The position numbers were made by a program, and so were the translations under genes. The notes under the pieces were generated by a model that was not told where the DNA came from, made no database searches, and saw only the letters and a program-made list of their open reading frames with translations. From 0-14-0-20-45-22 sp041645495 (GTDB lineage Bacteria > Fidelibacterota > UBA2242): a DNA stretch of 14,142 nucleotides. Location of the stretch: positions 1 through 14,142 of the forward strand of contig JBAZPZ010000052.1 in assembly GCA_041645495.1 (NCBI GenBank), written 5' to 3'. Positions 1 to 8,112 of the stretch are shown here, piece by piece; the first letter of the stretch is position 1; the number at the start of each line of letters is the position of its first letter.

Positions 1-1722
1 GTCGATAACATCCGATTGTAAAACCGTTTCCGGCCGGATTTTGCCTCTGCCATCCAACGTCAAAACGCTGATTTCCGGGATTTCACCCGAAAGATAAACC
101 GACTTATCCAGCGTGATCCGGACATTCTTCGACGATGACGTATCCGCCAACCAGTTCATGAGCCGCAGAATCGTTTCCTGATAAAAATCCATCTGCCGGG
201 CGCCGGTAGTCATAAAACTCCATCGCCACAAATCGAATCCCGTACACAGAGCGATGCGTCTTCCCTGAAAATCCCGCACCGAGAGCACAGGCGTTTCTGC
301 AAGTGTCGATGCCGTCATTAGTGTCTCAAAACCGTCCGCCAATTTCAGTTTTTTGAATCGCTGACCGATCGGCGGCAGATCACGGACGATCGCTTTCGGA
401 TCCATTCCCCAAAAAGTATCCCGGAAAATCGCATGATCTTCGCTCTCCGGCGTCAGTTGAACAGAAATTGCGACAGATGAATTTTCGGGCGTGCCGACCA
501 GCAGTTTCTCGCCAAATAATCCATTCAGACGATCCGGCAAAAGCGACGGGGCGTCCATCACGAGAACCGGCGTTCGACCCGATTGAATCCGCCGCCGAAT
601 TTCCGCCATCCGGTTATCGTCCGAATTCCCTGCCGGATAGCCGATGAGAACAAGCGCTGTCCAATTATCCCGAAAAACCTTCGATTCGGATTTCGGAATC
701 CAGCCGTCGGACGATTCGACCAAATTGATGACGTGAAATCGCTCGTCGGTTTCCAGCGTTTTCTTCAGAAATGTCGATTCGACATTCGATCGGGACGATA
801 AAATCACGACGGTTTCATCGGTGGTTTTTACGAAAATGCCTTCCGTTTTGGAATTGTTGTACGGATTGATGTCTTTCTCAGTGTCGATTTCGACAGAAAG
901 TAAAATCTCACCCGGCGTTTGCAGGACATGTGCGAACGCGATTTGCCGGCGGAACGATTCCTGATGTCTTTCGACCGTTTTCTTCTGAACCGTGCGTCCG
1001 TTTTCTTTCAAAAAAACCTGCGCGAGTCCGCCATTTCCCTGTGGAACAATCTCGGCGGAAACCTGAATCGTATCGCCGACTTTCGCCGTCGCAGGAACAT
1101 CCAGATTTGCGACGAACGCATCCGCCAGACGCGCCGTGTCGCCGATCCCGACAGAATAAATCGGAAAACGTTTGCCGGTCTCGATGAAGCCCGGTTCCTC
1201 GCCCTGAGTTGAGACGCCATCCGAAAGCAAAACGGCGGCGCAAATCGCCTCGTCGGCATGTTTTTCGAGCGAATGCGCAATGGCTTGAGACAAATCAGTG
1301 CCCGATGCGTCGAACGACAAATCGGCGAGAGCGTTTTTATCTGTAGAAATGTCCGCACCGAACGGTTCGATGACGACTTTCGCGCCGCGTTTTTCCAAAA
1401 CTTCCTGAAGGTTTTCAAACCGAGTCAGAATTGTATCTGCGTTGAAATTCTTCTGCGCTTTCATGCTGGTGGAATTATCCATCCAAAAAACGACCGTCGG
1501 CGAAAGATGCCGGATTTTATTCCAACTGACGAACGGTTTGAGCGCCAAAAAACCTAACCAGATAAAAAAGATCGATCGAAGAACAAGCAGGACGAGTCGT
1601 CCGCGCTGTGGCGTTTCACCACTGATTTTCCGAAAGGAAAGAAACATCGCCAAAGCGACGAAAAGCAGGACGGGAATTGCCCAAAGCGTCAGATTCTGGA
1701 GTTGCAGTTGAAAGTCGGTCAT
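1..1722 (-). CDS. VWA-domain membrane protein (partial, C-terminus outside window)
   Basis: The frame is open for all 574 codons from the ATG at 1722 to base 1 with no stop, so the C-terminus is missing. Two hydrophobic segments near residues 13-29 and 43-61 suggest an N-terminal membrane anchor. A von Willebrand A domain follows at about 76-200. Its metal-site (MIDAS) residues are visible: DNSTS at 82-86, Thr142 in GTDLS, and Asp168 in LLSDG. After it come a probable beta-sandwich (about 200-300) and a region near 300-480 that resembles the glutamine-amidotransferase-like fold of large VWA/BatA-type membrane proteins; I see no catalytic triad there. The start is 6 bases after the tsaD stop, so it is probably co-transcribed with tsaD, though I see no clear Shine-Dalgarno motif. 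The exact role is unknown; a surface or periplasmic binding or assembly function is inference. Confidence 0.85.
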   Translation of the reverse strand, partial: MTDFQLQLQNLTLWAIPVLLFVALAMFLSFRKISGETPQRGRLVLLVLRSIFFIWLGFLALKPFVSWNKIRHLSPTVVFWMDNSTSMKAQKNFNADTILTRFENLQEVLEKRGAKVVIEPFGADISTDKNALADLSFDASGTDLSQAIAHSLEKHADEAICAAVLLSDGVSTQGEEPGFIETGKRFPIYSVGIGDTARLADAFVANLDVPATAKVGDTIQVSAEIVPQGNGGLAQVFLKENGRTVQKKTVERHQESFRRQIAFAHVLQTPGEILLSVEIDTEKDINPYNNSKTEGIFVKTTDETVVILSSRSNVESTFLKKTLETDERFHVINLVESSDGWIPKSESKVFRDNWTALVLIGYPAGNSDDNRMAEIRRRIQSGRTPVLVMDAPSLLPDRLNGLFGEKLLVGTPENSSVAISVQLTPESEDHAIFRDTFWGMDPKAIVRDLPPIGQRFKKLKLADGFETLMTASTLAETPVLSVRDFQGRRIALCTGFDLWRWSFMTTGARQMDFYQETILRLMNWLADTSSSKNVRITLDKSVYLSGEIPEISVLTLDGRGKIRPETVLQSDVID

Positions 1723-1728
1723 GAACGT

Positions 1729-2730
1729 TCAGGCGGTTAAGGAAAGATTCGGGACGGCGGAAACGTTCAAGTCGGAAAATTGTCCGCGTTTCATCATTTC
1801 CAATCCGGTTCGGGCGATCATAGCGGCATTGTCCGTACAATATTGAAGCGCGGGAAAATAGATTTCGATGCCGCGCCGGTCCGATTCTTCCTGAAAAACC
1901 TGCCTTAATCTCGAATTCGCCGCGACGCCGCCCGCCAATACCAATTTTGGGCTTTGCGTTTCTTCGATGACGGCAAAGGTGTTGACTTTCAGCGCATCGA
2001 CGATTGCCTCCTGATAAGACGCGCAAAGATCGGACAGGTGTTCGGCGACCCACTCATCGCCTTTTTGTTTTACCAAATAAAGAATGGACGTTTTGAGACC
2101 GCTGAAACTGAAATCGAATCGCTCGCTTTTCACTTTTGCCCGCGGGAAATGGTAGAATTTCGGATCGCCGCTTTTCGAGGTTTTATCGATCAGCGGACCG
2201 CCGGGATAACCGAGATTTAGAATTCGGGCGGCTTTATCGAATGCCTCGCCCGCCGCATCGTCGATTCCTTTACCGATGATTTCATAACGGCCAAAATCCC
2301 TGACGTTCACAATCTGCGTATGTCCGCCCGAAACGAGCAGGCAAAGGAATGGATACGTCAAATTCGGATATGTCAGAAAATTCGCCATGATGTGGCCTTC
2401 GATATGATTCACGGCGATCAGCGGTTTTCCAGCGGCGTACGAAAGTCCTTTTGCATAACTGAGTCCGACGAGCAATGCGCCCATCAAACCGGGGCCGCGC
2501 GTCACGGCAATTCCATCGATCCCGGAAAGCGGAACGCCCGACTGTTTCAATGCCTGGCGCGTCAGGACATCGACCAGACGCATATGTTCTCGCGAAGCGA
2601 ATTCAGGGACGACACCGCCATATTTTTGGTGCAGTAATTGAGACGAGATGATGTTAGTCAAAACGTCACCGTCCCGTAAAACGGCGATAGACGTTTCGTC
2701 GCACGAACTCTCGATTCCGAGTAAATTCAC
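1729..2730 (-). CDS. tsaD: tRNA N6-adenosine threonylcarbamoyltransferase TsaD
   Basis: TsaD transfers the threonylcarbamoyl group from threonylcarbamoyl-AMP to A37 of tRNAs that read ANN codons (t6A), working with TsaB and TsaE in the cytoplasm. The 333-residue length is normal for the family. Diagnostic motifs are present: the N-terminal GIESSCDET (5-13), the metal-binding HIEGH (His109 and His113), SGGHT (134-138), FSFSGLKT (207-214), GGVAANSRLR (267-276) and the metal-binding Asp300 in CTDN. The start is GTG, placed directly after the stop of the upstream YbbR-type gene with no gap. An AGGA at 2739-2742, 8 bases before the GTG, supports it. tsaB and tsaE are not in this window. Confidence 0.98.
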   Translation of the reverse strand: MNLLGIESSCDETSIAVLRDGDVLTNIISSQLLHQKYGGVVPEFASREHMRLVDVLTRQALKQSGVPLSGIDGIAVTRGPGLMGALLVGLSYAKGLSYAAGKPLIAVNHIEGHIMANFLTYPNLTYPFLCLLVSGGHTQIVNVRDFGRYEIIGKGIDDAAGEAFDKAARILNLGYPGGPLIDKTSKSGDPKFYHFPRAKVKSERFDFSFSGLKTSILYLVKQKGDEWVAEHLSDLCASYQEAIVDALKVNTFAVIEETQSPKLVLAGGVAANSRLRQVFQEESDRRGIEIYFPALQYCTDNAAMIARTGLEMMKRGQFSDLNVSAVPNLSLTA

Positions 2731-3771
2731 TTACGGTTTCCTTTCCCGAAAGACGCGAAGTTCGATTTCTGCGGGAATCATTTCTTCCGATGCGATGATG
2801 CTTTCCGGCAGAGTCGTTTCGGGAATGTAAAATTTTTGATCGGCTTTCCACTGTTTTTGAAAATCGATCGTCACACGGATATCCTCCGGCTTGATCGTTT
2901 TCAAAGCGCTCATTCCCGCTTGAACCGTCATCGAAACGATTGTCGGGCTGACTTCGACGTTCATGTTTTCCGGGACGTTGAGAACGATGACCGGGATTTC
3001 ATCGATCCTTTTCTCGCTGATCTGCTCGATTTTTTGATAGATATGAACCGATTTGAACGGAACATGAAGGCCGGTCAGTTTGGACAGGTCGATCTTGACG
3101 TCTTTATCGAAAGGCGCAGAGACGTCTTTCAGCGAAATCGCTTTTGTCATGAGAGTCGAACATTGATCGACATACTCCTTCGGGCCGGAAATCCAAATGC
3201 TGTCGGGTATGACGACCGGATTTCCAGTTTTGATGTAGCCCATCGATTCCTCGATTTCAAGACGGGGAATGACGGGCACTTTCGCTTCACCGAGCACATC
3301 GAGTTCGACGTGAAGCGTCTCCGGAGAGACAATATGGTTAAACCGGATGTGGGCGCCTCGCGGTTTGAGGATTTTATCCGGATTTTCGTAAAAGTACTCG
3401 CTGAGCGGAAAATCGTATCGTTGACGAATATTGCCGACATCAACGACGAATTTGAACGACGATTTCCGGATCAGATTCAGATAGATCAGATCGATGCCTC
3501 TTCCCGTAAAATTGGCGTAAATCCGCTCGGGCACTTTGCTTTTAAGTGTCTTTCCGTTTTCGATGTTCCGAATCTCGATACGCGAAGAAAACGTATAGCT
3601 GTAATCATTGCTTAACAGCGTGTAAAGCCAGACGATAAACGAGAAGAGAAACACGCCGATTTTCGTTTTCGTGTCCGTGACGAACCAGCGTTTCACCCGT
3701 TTCCAGATGTCGGCAAACAACGCACGCTTGTCAATTTTTCCGTGATTTTCTTTTCCAATAGGTCTGTTCAT
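2731..3771 (-). CDS. YbbR-domain membrane protein (CdaR-like)
   Basis: The 346-residue protein has a basic N-terminus, one hydrophobic segment at about residues 37-53 ending in the IVWLY sequence typical of YbbR proteins, and then repeated beta-rich segments consistent with several YbbR domains on the outer face of the membrane. In Firmicutes the YbbR protein CdaR binds and modulates the diadenylate cyclase CdaA, which makes c-di-AMP. No cyclase gene is visible here, so that role is only inferred from the family. The assigned ATG (3771) has no clear ribosome binding site. A GTG at 3696 (codon 26), just before the hydrophobic segment, is an alternative start. The gene ends immediately before tsaD, so the two are probably co-transcribed. 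A strong hairpin lies only 16 bases upstream of the ATG. Confidence 0.85.
   Translation of the reverse strand: MNRPIGKENHGKIDKRALFADIWKRVKRWFVTDTKTKIGVFLFSFIVWLYTLLSNDYSYTFSSRIEIRNIENGKTLKSKVPERIYANFTGRGIDLIYLNLIRKSSFKFVVDVGNIRQRYDFPLSEYFYENPDKILKPRGAHIRFNHIVSPETLHVELDVLGEAKVPVIPRLEIEESMGYIKTGNPVVIPDSIWISGPKEYVDQCSTLMTKAISLKDVSAPFDKDVKIDLSKLTGLHVPFKSVHIYQKIEQISEKRIDEIPVIVLNVPENMNVEVSPTIVSMTVQAGMSALKTIKPEDIRVTIDFQKQWKADQKFYIPETTLPESIIASEEMIPAEIELRVFRERKP
2737..2744 (-). promoter_or_regulatory. Ribosome binding site for tsaD
   Basis: On the minus strand this reads AAAGGAAA and lies inside the last codons of the upstream YbbR-type gene. Its AGGA core is 8 bases from the GTG at 2730. It decides the unusual GTG start, which immediately follows the TAA of the upstream gene. 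Confidence 0.6.
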
Positions 3772-3787
3772 ACAGTCAGAAAATAGT

Positions 3788-3816
3788 AAAGGGGCTTGAA
3801 ATTATCAAGCCCCTTT
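3788..3816 (-). terminator. Rho-independent terminator, probably bidirectional, after rpsA
   Basis: AAAGGGGCTTGA (3788-3799) and TCAAGCCCCTTT (3805-3816) form a perfect 12-bp stem around a 5-base loop. On the minus strand the stem follows the rpsA stop by about 30 bases and is followed by a broken T-rich tract (TTTACTATTTT). On the plus strand it is followed by CGTTTTTAATT, so it may stop transcription both ways. It most likely ends the long nlpC-to-rpsA transcript. Confidence 0.85.
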
Positions 3817-3848
3817 CGTTTTTAATTATCGTAACCGAATTCCGGAGA

Positions 3849-6029
3849 CTATTTGGATTCCGGTTCGGGAGATTCCGCCTTTTCGGTTTCAGGCTCGTCT
3901 GCCGGTGAATCGGATTCCTTATTAGCCGTCTTGGTCGAGCGTTTCTTTGCGGCTTTTTTCGGTTCTTCCGTTGCTGTTTCGGCTTCGGAAGCAGGCACTT
4001 CTTCCGCTATTTTTTCAGCGGTTTTTTTCACGCTCTTTTTCTTCGGCTTCTCTTCTGGCTCTTCCAGTTTCGGTTCGGATTCCTCAGCGGCTTTGGCCTT
4101 TTTCCGTACGGTTTTTTTCTTTTCCGTACCGGGTTCTTCAGCCGGTTCCGCTTCCTTTTCGGATTCCGCTATTTTTTCGATAATCGCTTCAGGAATCTCG
4201 ATCTTGTCGCCGGTGTCGCTTTGCTGGAACATATAAGCTTCTGCATCAGTCCTCGGCTTTTTCGGCATAGCCTGTTCGCGAGAGAGAACGACTTTCTTCT
4301 CGCTTTTGTTCACTTCCAGAACTTTCAGCTGAAGTTTTTCGCCGATCTGAACGCCTTTTCCGGCCGTTTTCCGGTCTTTCTTCGGAACCTGTCCCAGCGG
4401 AACAATTCCTTCCAGACCGAAAGCCAGATTGACGATGACCAATTTATCGGTAATTCGTGCGACTTCACCCTCGACGATTGCGCCTTCGACGTACAACGAT
4501 TCGATAGACGACCACGGATCTTCCATGACCTGTTTCATACCGAGACTGATTTTCCGGTTATCTTTGGAAACTTCGAGAACCTTGACATCCAGTTCATCAC
4601 CCTTCTTGAGGATTTCGCGCGGATGATGCAGTTTTTTCGTCCATGACATATCGGAAATATGAACAAATCCGTCGATTCCTTCCTGCAGTTCGATGAACGC
4701 GCCGTAAGGCGTCAAATTCCGGACGATGCCTTTATAAATGGCGCCGACGGAATAGGATTGTTCGATCGATTCCCACGGATCGGGTCCCAGTTGTTTGAAA
4801 CCGAGCGAGATTTTTTTCTCCTGACTGTCAACATTCAGCACCTTGGCTTCGATCATTTCGTTCAAAGAAAAGATTTCGCTCGGATGTTTGATGTGTTGCG
4901 TCCATGAGATTTCCGAAATGTGGATGAGTCCTTCAACGCCTTTTTCCAGCTCGACGAATACGCCGTAATTGGCGATGTTGACGACTTTACCTTTGATAAC
5001 GGTGCCGACGGGATATTTGTATTCGATTCCTTCCCACGGATGCGGCTGAAGCTGCTTCAGGCCGAGAGAAACTCTCTGTTTCTCGGAATCGTAATCGATG
5101 ACTTTAACCGTCAGTTCGTCGTCCAGATTGACGACTTCGCGCGGATGATTGACGCGGCCCCAGGACAGGTCGGTGATATGAAGCAATCCGTCCAAACCGC
5201 CCAAATCGACGAAAACGCCAAAATCTGTGATGTTTTTGACGCGTCCCGTCAGAATGTCTCCGACTTTGATCTTCGACAACAGGTCGTCGCGTTTTTCCTT
5301 AAGACTTTCTTCCAAAATATCCTTACGGCTCAGGACGACGTTTTTCCGGAGTTCGTTGAGTTTGACAACCCGGAATTCAAACGTTTTCCCGACGTAATTG
5401 TCGAAATCCGTCACGGGACGAATATCGATCTGTGAGCCGGGCAGAAATGCGTCGATGCCCATGATGTCCACGACCATGCCGCCTTTGATGCGGTTGAGCA
5501 CTTTACCTTCGACGGTTTCGGCGTTATTGTATATCTGACGAACCCGTTCCCAGACGCGCATAAAGTCCGCTTTGCGCTTCGAGAGAATCATTTGTCCGTT
5601 TTCATCTTCGAGCGTATCGACAAATACTTCGATCTGATCGCCGACTTTGGGCAATTCACCTTGTTCAAATTCGTCGCGCGAGATCACGCCTTCGGATTTG
5701 AAACCGACGTCCATCAGGATTTCATTTTCATGGACAGAAACGACGGTTCCGATAATCCGCTGTTCCTGCGAAATATCTTTAATCGAACTTTCGTATTTCA
5801 GTTGTTCTTCGGTGCGGGATACTTCTGCCTCGTCTTTTAAATCCTGAAGATTGTACACCCGGATTTTTTCCGAATACGGACCGATCTTGATCTCTTCGGT
5901 GACATAATCGACTGCAGATGTTACAACGGAAGCAGGTTCGGTTTCAGCTACCGGTGTTTCCACGCTCTCGGCCGGAACCGCAGTCTCTTCGGCTGGGGTT
6001 GGGGTTAATTCATTTTCTTCTTCAAACAT
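3849..6029 (-). CDS. rpsA: 30S ribosomal protein S1 with extended tails
   Basis: S1 binds mRNA on the small ribosomal subunit and helps start translation. The protein is 726 residues from the ATG at 6029. It starts with an acidic, probably disordered stretch of about 90 residues. Six S1 RNA-binding repeats follow, near residues 90-152, 171-237, 256-325, 342-411, 428-497 and 514-584. Repeats three to five carry clear GVFVDL, GVFVEL or GAFIEL cores and LHITDLSW-type signatures. The last 105 or so residues are a Lys/Glu/Ala-rich tail with basic blocks such as KKKTVRKK and KKSVKK alternating with acidic blocks. A TTG three bases upstream could be read as the start, but the ATG has AAGGA at 8 bases. 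The gene follows cmk, a common arrangement, and is followed by a strong terminator. Confidence 0.97.
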   Translation of the reverse strand: MFEEENELTPTPAEETAVPAESVETPVAETEPASVVTSAVDYVTEEIKIGPYSEKIRVYNLQDLKDEAEVSRTEEQLKYESSIKDISQEQRIIGTVVSVHENEILMDVGFKSEGVISRDEFEQGELPKVGDQIEVFVDTLEDENGQMILSKRKADFMRVWERVRQIYNNAETVEGKVLNRIKGGMVVDIMGIDAFLPGSQIDIRPVTDFDNYVGKTFEFRVVKLNELRKNVVLSRKDILEESLKEKRDDLLSKIKVGDILTGRVKNITDFGVFVDLGGLDGLLHITDLSWGRVNHPREVVNLDDELTVKVIDYDSEKQRVSLGLKQLQPHPWEGIEYKYPVGTVIKGKVVNIANYGVFVELEKGVEGLIHISEISWTQHIKHPSEIFSLNEMIEAKVLNVDSQEKKISLGFKQLGPDPWESIEQSYSVGAIYKGIVRNLTPYGAFIELQEGIDGFVHISDMSWTKKLHHPREILKKGDELDVKVLEVSKDNRKISLGMKQVMEDPWSSIESLYVEGAIVEGEVARITDKLVIVNLAFGLEGIVPLGQVPKKDRKTAGKGVQIGEKLQLKVLEVNKSEKKVVLSREQAMPKKPRTDAEAYMFQQSDTGDKIEIPEAIIEKIAESEKEAEPAEEPGTEKKKTVRKKAKAAEESEPKLEEPEEKPKKKSVKKTAEKIAEEVPASEAETATEEPKKAAKKRSTKTANKESDSPADEPETEKAESPEPESK

Positions 6030-6037
6030 CAAACGTT

Positions 6038-6042
6038 TCCTT
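6038..6042 (-). promoter_or_regulatory. Ribosome binding site for rpsA
   Basis: AAGGA on the minus strand lies 8 bases before the ATG at 6029, and 5 bases before an in-frame TTG at 6032. It supports initiation in this position, with ATG preferred as the stronger start codon. Confidence 0.6.
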
Positions 6043-6067
6043 AGGTTAAGGGTTGAACGGACACGAC

Positions 6068-6109
6068 AGGTTTCGGATATTCCCGCGGTTTTTCACGCGA
6101 GCCGAACCT
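6068..6109 (-). other. Imperfect nested hairpin in the cmk-rpsA intercistronic leader
   Basis: AGGTTTCGG (6068-6076) pairs with CCGAACCT (6102-6109), giving 8 base pairs with one bulged base. Inside it CGCG at 6084-6087 pairs with CGCG at 6096-6099 around an 8-base loop. The structure begins just after the cmk stop codon and has no following T-run on the minus strand, so it does not look like a terminator. It may be a leader structure of rpsA, a processing site or chance. Confidence 0.3.
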
Positions 6110-6110
6110 T

Positions 6111-6788
6111 TTATCGAACCATTTCTGGACGATTTTTCACGATTTCAATAATTTTTTCTACTTGTTCTTCAAAGGTCAAATGGGTGGTGTCTATCACGAT
6201 CGCGTCATCGGCTTTTTTCAATGGGGAATGCGCACGCGACGAATCGATCCGGTCGCGATTTTTGATCTCTTCAACGATCTCTTCCCAACTCAGATTCTGA
6301 CCGATTTTCTGATAATCTCCGATGCGTCGTCGGGCGCGAACTTCGACATCCGCCGTCACATAAAATTTATAATCAGCTTTCGGAAAGACGTTTGTGCCGA
6401 TGTCCCTGCCTTCCATGACGATATTGCTTTCACGAGACATTTCGCATTGGCGTTTGACCATGATCTCACGAACGCCCGCGATCGCACTCACCGGACTGAC
6501 CGCCTGAGCGACTTTCGCCGAACGAATTTCGTCGCTGACATCTTCGCCATTCAGGAGAGTTCGCAAGGTGCCGTTTTCCCATCGAAAACGAATGTCGGCC
6601 GAGTTCGCCAAAGAAATTACTTGTTCGGAATTTTCCGGGCTCACTTTTTTGCGAATCGTTAGCAATGTGATCGCGCGATACATGGCTCCCGTATCGACGT
6701 AAGTAAAACCAAGTCTTTTGGCAACTTCTTTCGCCGTACTGCTTTTTCCCGAACCCGCAGGTCCGTCGATTGCGACTACAATACCCAT
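6111..6788 (-). CDS. cmk: Cytidylate kinase
   Basis: This enzyme phosphorylates CMP and dCMP to the diphosphates using ATP, in the cytoplasm. The 225-residue length is typical of bacterial Cmk. Visible motifs are the P-loop GPAGSGKS (9-16), DTGAMYRA (32-39), EGRDIGT (126-132), the arginine-rich lid RARRR (151-155), RDRIDSSR (178-185) and the C-terminal DDAIVIDT (194-201). An AAAGG six bases before the ATG is a plausible ribosome binding site. It lies 72 bases after the pseudouridine synthase gene and about 80 bases before rpsA. The order scpA-scpB-rluB-cmk-rpsA is seen, with variations, in many bacteria. Confidence 0.97.
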   Translation of the reverse strand: MGIVVAIDGPAGSGKSSTAKEVAKRLGFTYVDTGAMYRAITLLTIRKKVSPENSEQVISLANSADIRFRWENGTLRTLLNGEDVSDEIRSAKVAQAVSPVSAIAGVREIMVKRQCEMSRESNIVMEGRDIGTNVFPKADYKFYVTADVEVRARRRIGDYQKIGQNLSWEEIVEEIKNRDRIDSSRAHSPLKKADDAIVIDTTHLTFEEQVEKIIEIVKNRPEMVR

Positions 6789-6860
6789 TTCACCCTTTCA
6801 AAAAGCCCGTAAATTTAAATCCGCACGAGACAAAAACAAACCTTTTCCCTCCGGGGAATT

Positions 6861-7601
6861 TCATAATTGACATTTTTCTTTCAGTCTCTGAATTTCATCC
6901 GGTTTTAAAAAACGCCACTCGCCTGTTTTTAGACGTCCGTAACTGATTCCCGCAAAACGAATCCGGTCCAAGGTCAGGACGCGATAGCCGAGGATTTCAA
7001 AAATCCGGCGTATTTCCCGGTTCATTCCTTCCATCAAATCGATCCGTACGACGGTTTCACCTAGATTATAAATGATTTCGATGACTCTGCCGGTCGCTAT
7101 TTTTCCCTTTTCCAGTTCGACTCCGGATCGGATTTTCTCCCGGATTTCAGTACCGACTTTCCCTTCGATATGAATTTCGTAAGTGCGCACGATCCGAAAT
7201 CGCGGATGTGTCAGTCGAAAATGCAGATCGCCATCGTTGGTCAGAATCAGAACGCCGGTCGAGTACATATCCAGTCGTCCAACCGGCTTGACTTTTTCGG
7301 CCGTCCCGATCAAATCGCCGACATGCTTCCTTCCTTCCGGGTCGCTCAATGTTGTAACGACACCAGCCGGTTTATTCAGCAGAATGTAAATCGGTTTTTC
7401 CGGACGAACCGGTTTGCCGTCGAGTTCAACACTGTCGTTTTCCCGAACGACAGTTGCCAGTTCGGTGATAACCGAACCGTTCAACCTGACTCTGCCTTCG
7501 AGAATCAGTGTGTCGCAAGCCCGGCGGGAACCGATCCCGCAGGAAGCGAGAAATTTATTAAGTCTGTTCTCTTTCGGGAACTGATTCACTGGGTTCGTCA
7601 T
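6861..7601 (-). CDS. rluB: RluB-family ribosomal RNA pseudouridine synthase
   Basis: The 246-residue protein has an N-terminal S4 RNA-binding domain (about residues 11-58, with LNKFLASCGIGSRRACD) followed by an RsuA/RluB-type catalytic domain. The catalytic aspartate is Asp111 in PVGRLDMYSTG, and the conserved GMNREIRR is at 192-199. Family members convert a specific uridine to pseudouridine, usually U2605 of 23S rRNA for RluB; the exact target here cannot be read from sequence, and RluE/RsuA-like activity is the alternative. The ATG at 7601 lies inside scpB, overlapping its end by 44 bases, so translation may be coupled. A GTG at codon 5 is a less likely start. Confidence 0.92.
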   Translation of the reverse strand: MTNPVNQFPKENRLNKFLASCGIGSRRACDTLILEGRVRLNGSVITELATVVRENDSVELDGKPVRPEKPIYILLNKPAGVVTTLSDPEGRKHVGDLIGTAEKVKPVGRLDMYSTGVLILTNDGDLHFRLTHPRFRIVRTYEIHIEGKVGTEIREKIRSGVELEKGKIATGRVIEIIYNLGETVVRIDLMEGMNREIRRIFEILGYRVLTLDRIRFAGISYGRLKTGEWRFLKPDEIQRLKEKCQL

Positions 7602-8112
7602 GCATGATTTCTTCTATTTCTTTGATTTTCGGTAAGTCCTTGATCGTCGCGAGACCGAAATATTCCAAAAAGTAGGAAGTCGTACCGTACAGCAAAGCGC
7701 GTCCGGGGCCGTCCTGCCTTCCCTTGGTCTCGATCAGGTTTTTTTCGATGAGTGGTTTCAAAACCGTCGTTACGCCGCGAATCGAATCGATTTCCGTCCG
7801 GTTGACCGGCTGTTTGTAGGCGATGATGGAAAGCGTTTCCAGCGCCGGCCGCGAGAGTCGCAGTTTGCCTTTCGATTGAAATAAGCGCGAAATCCACGGA
7901 TCGTATTCCGAGCGCGTCATGAGCCGATATCCGCCTGAAAGCGTTTGAATCCAAACGGGCGATTTTTCCAGTTCGTAATACATGTTGATTTCATCAACGA
8001 TCTGTGCGAGATCGGTCTCTTCCTGAAGGCAGACTTTTGCCTGCTCGTCCGTCAGCGGTTCGCTTGCGGCAAACAAGAGCGCTTCTATGATTTTATGCGT
8101 TGGCGACAGCAT
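7558..8112 (-). CDS. scpB: Segregation and condensation protein B
   Basis: ScpB is a winged-helix protein that dimerises and binds ScpA in the SMC-ScpAB complex, which organises and segregates the chromosome. The 184-residue length matches the family. The N-terminal HKIIEALLFAASEPLT and the central RPALETLSIIAYKQPVNR (about residues 84-101) are characteristic. The ATG at 8112 lies within the last codons of scpA, a 20-base overlap. An AAGGG at 8118-8122 sits 5 bases before the ATG. The 3' end overlaps the pseudouridine synthase gene by 44 bases. Together these overlaps suggest translational coupling across scpA, scpB and rluB. Confidence 0.96.
   Translation of the reverse strand: MLSPTHKIIEALLFAASEPLTDEQAKVCLQEETDLAQIVDEINMYYELEKSPVWIQTLSGGYRLMTRSEYDPWISRLFQSKGKLRLSRPALETLSIIAYKQPVNRTEIDSIRGVTTVLKPLIEKNLIETKGRQDGPGRALLYGTTSYFLEYFGLATIKDLPKIKEIEEIMHDEPSESVPEREQT

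Noticed and set aside
2836..3615. Plus-strand open frame (259 codons) opposite the YbbR gene
   Set aside because: Low-complexity Arg/Asp/Phe composition, no domain and no ribosome binding site; the opposite strand encodes a coherent membrane protein joined to tsaD.
6845..6858. TTCCC/GGGAA hairpin after the pseudouridine synthase stop as a terminator
   Set aside because: A 5-bp stem with a 4-base loop is too short, and cmk continues in the same direction 72 bases on.
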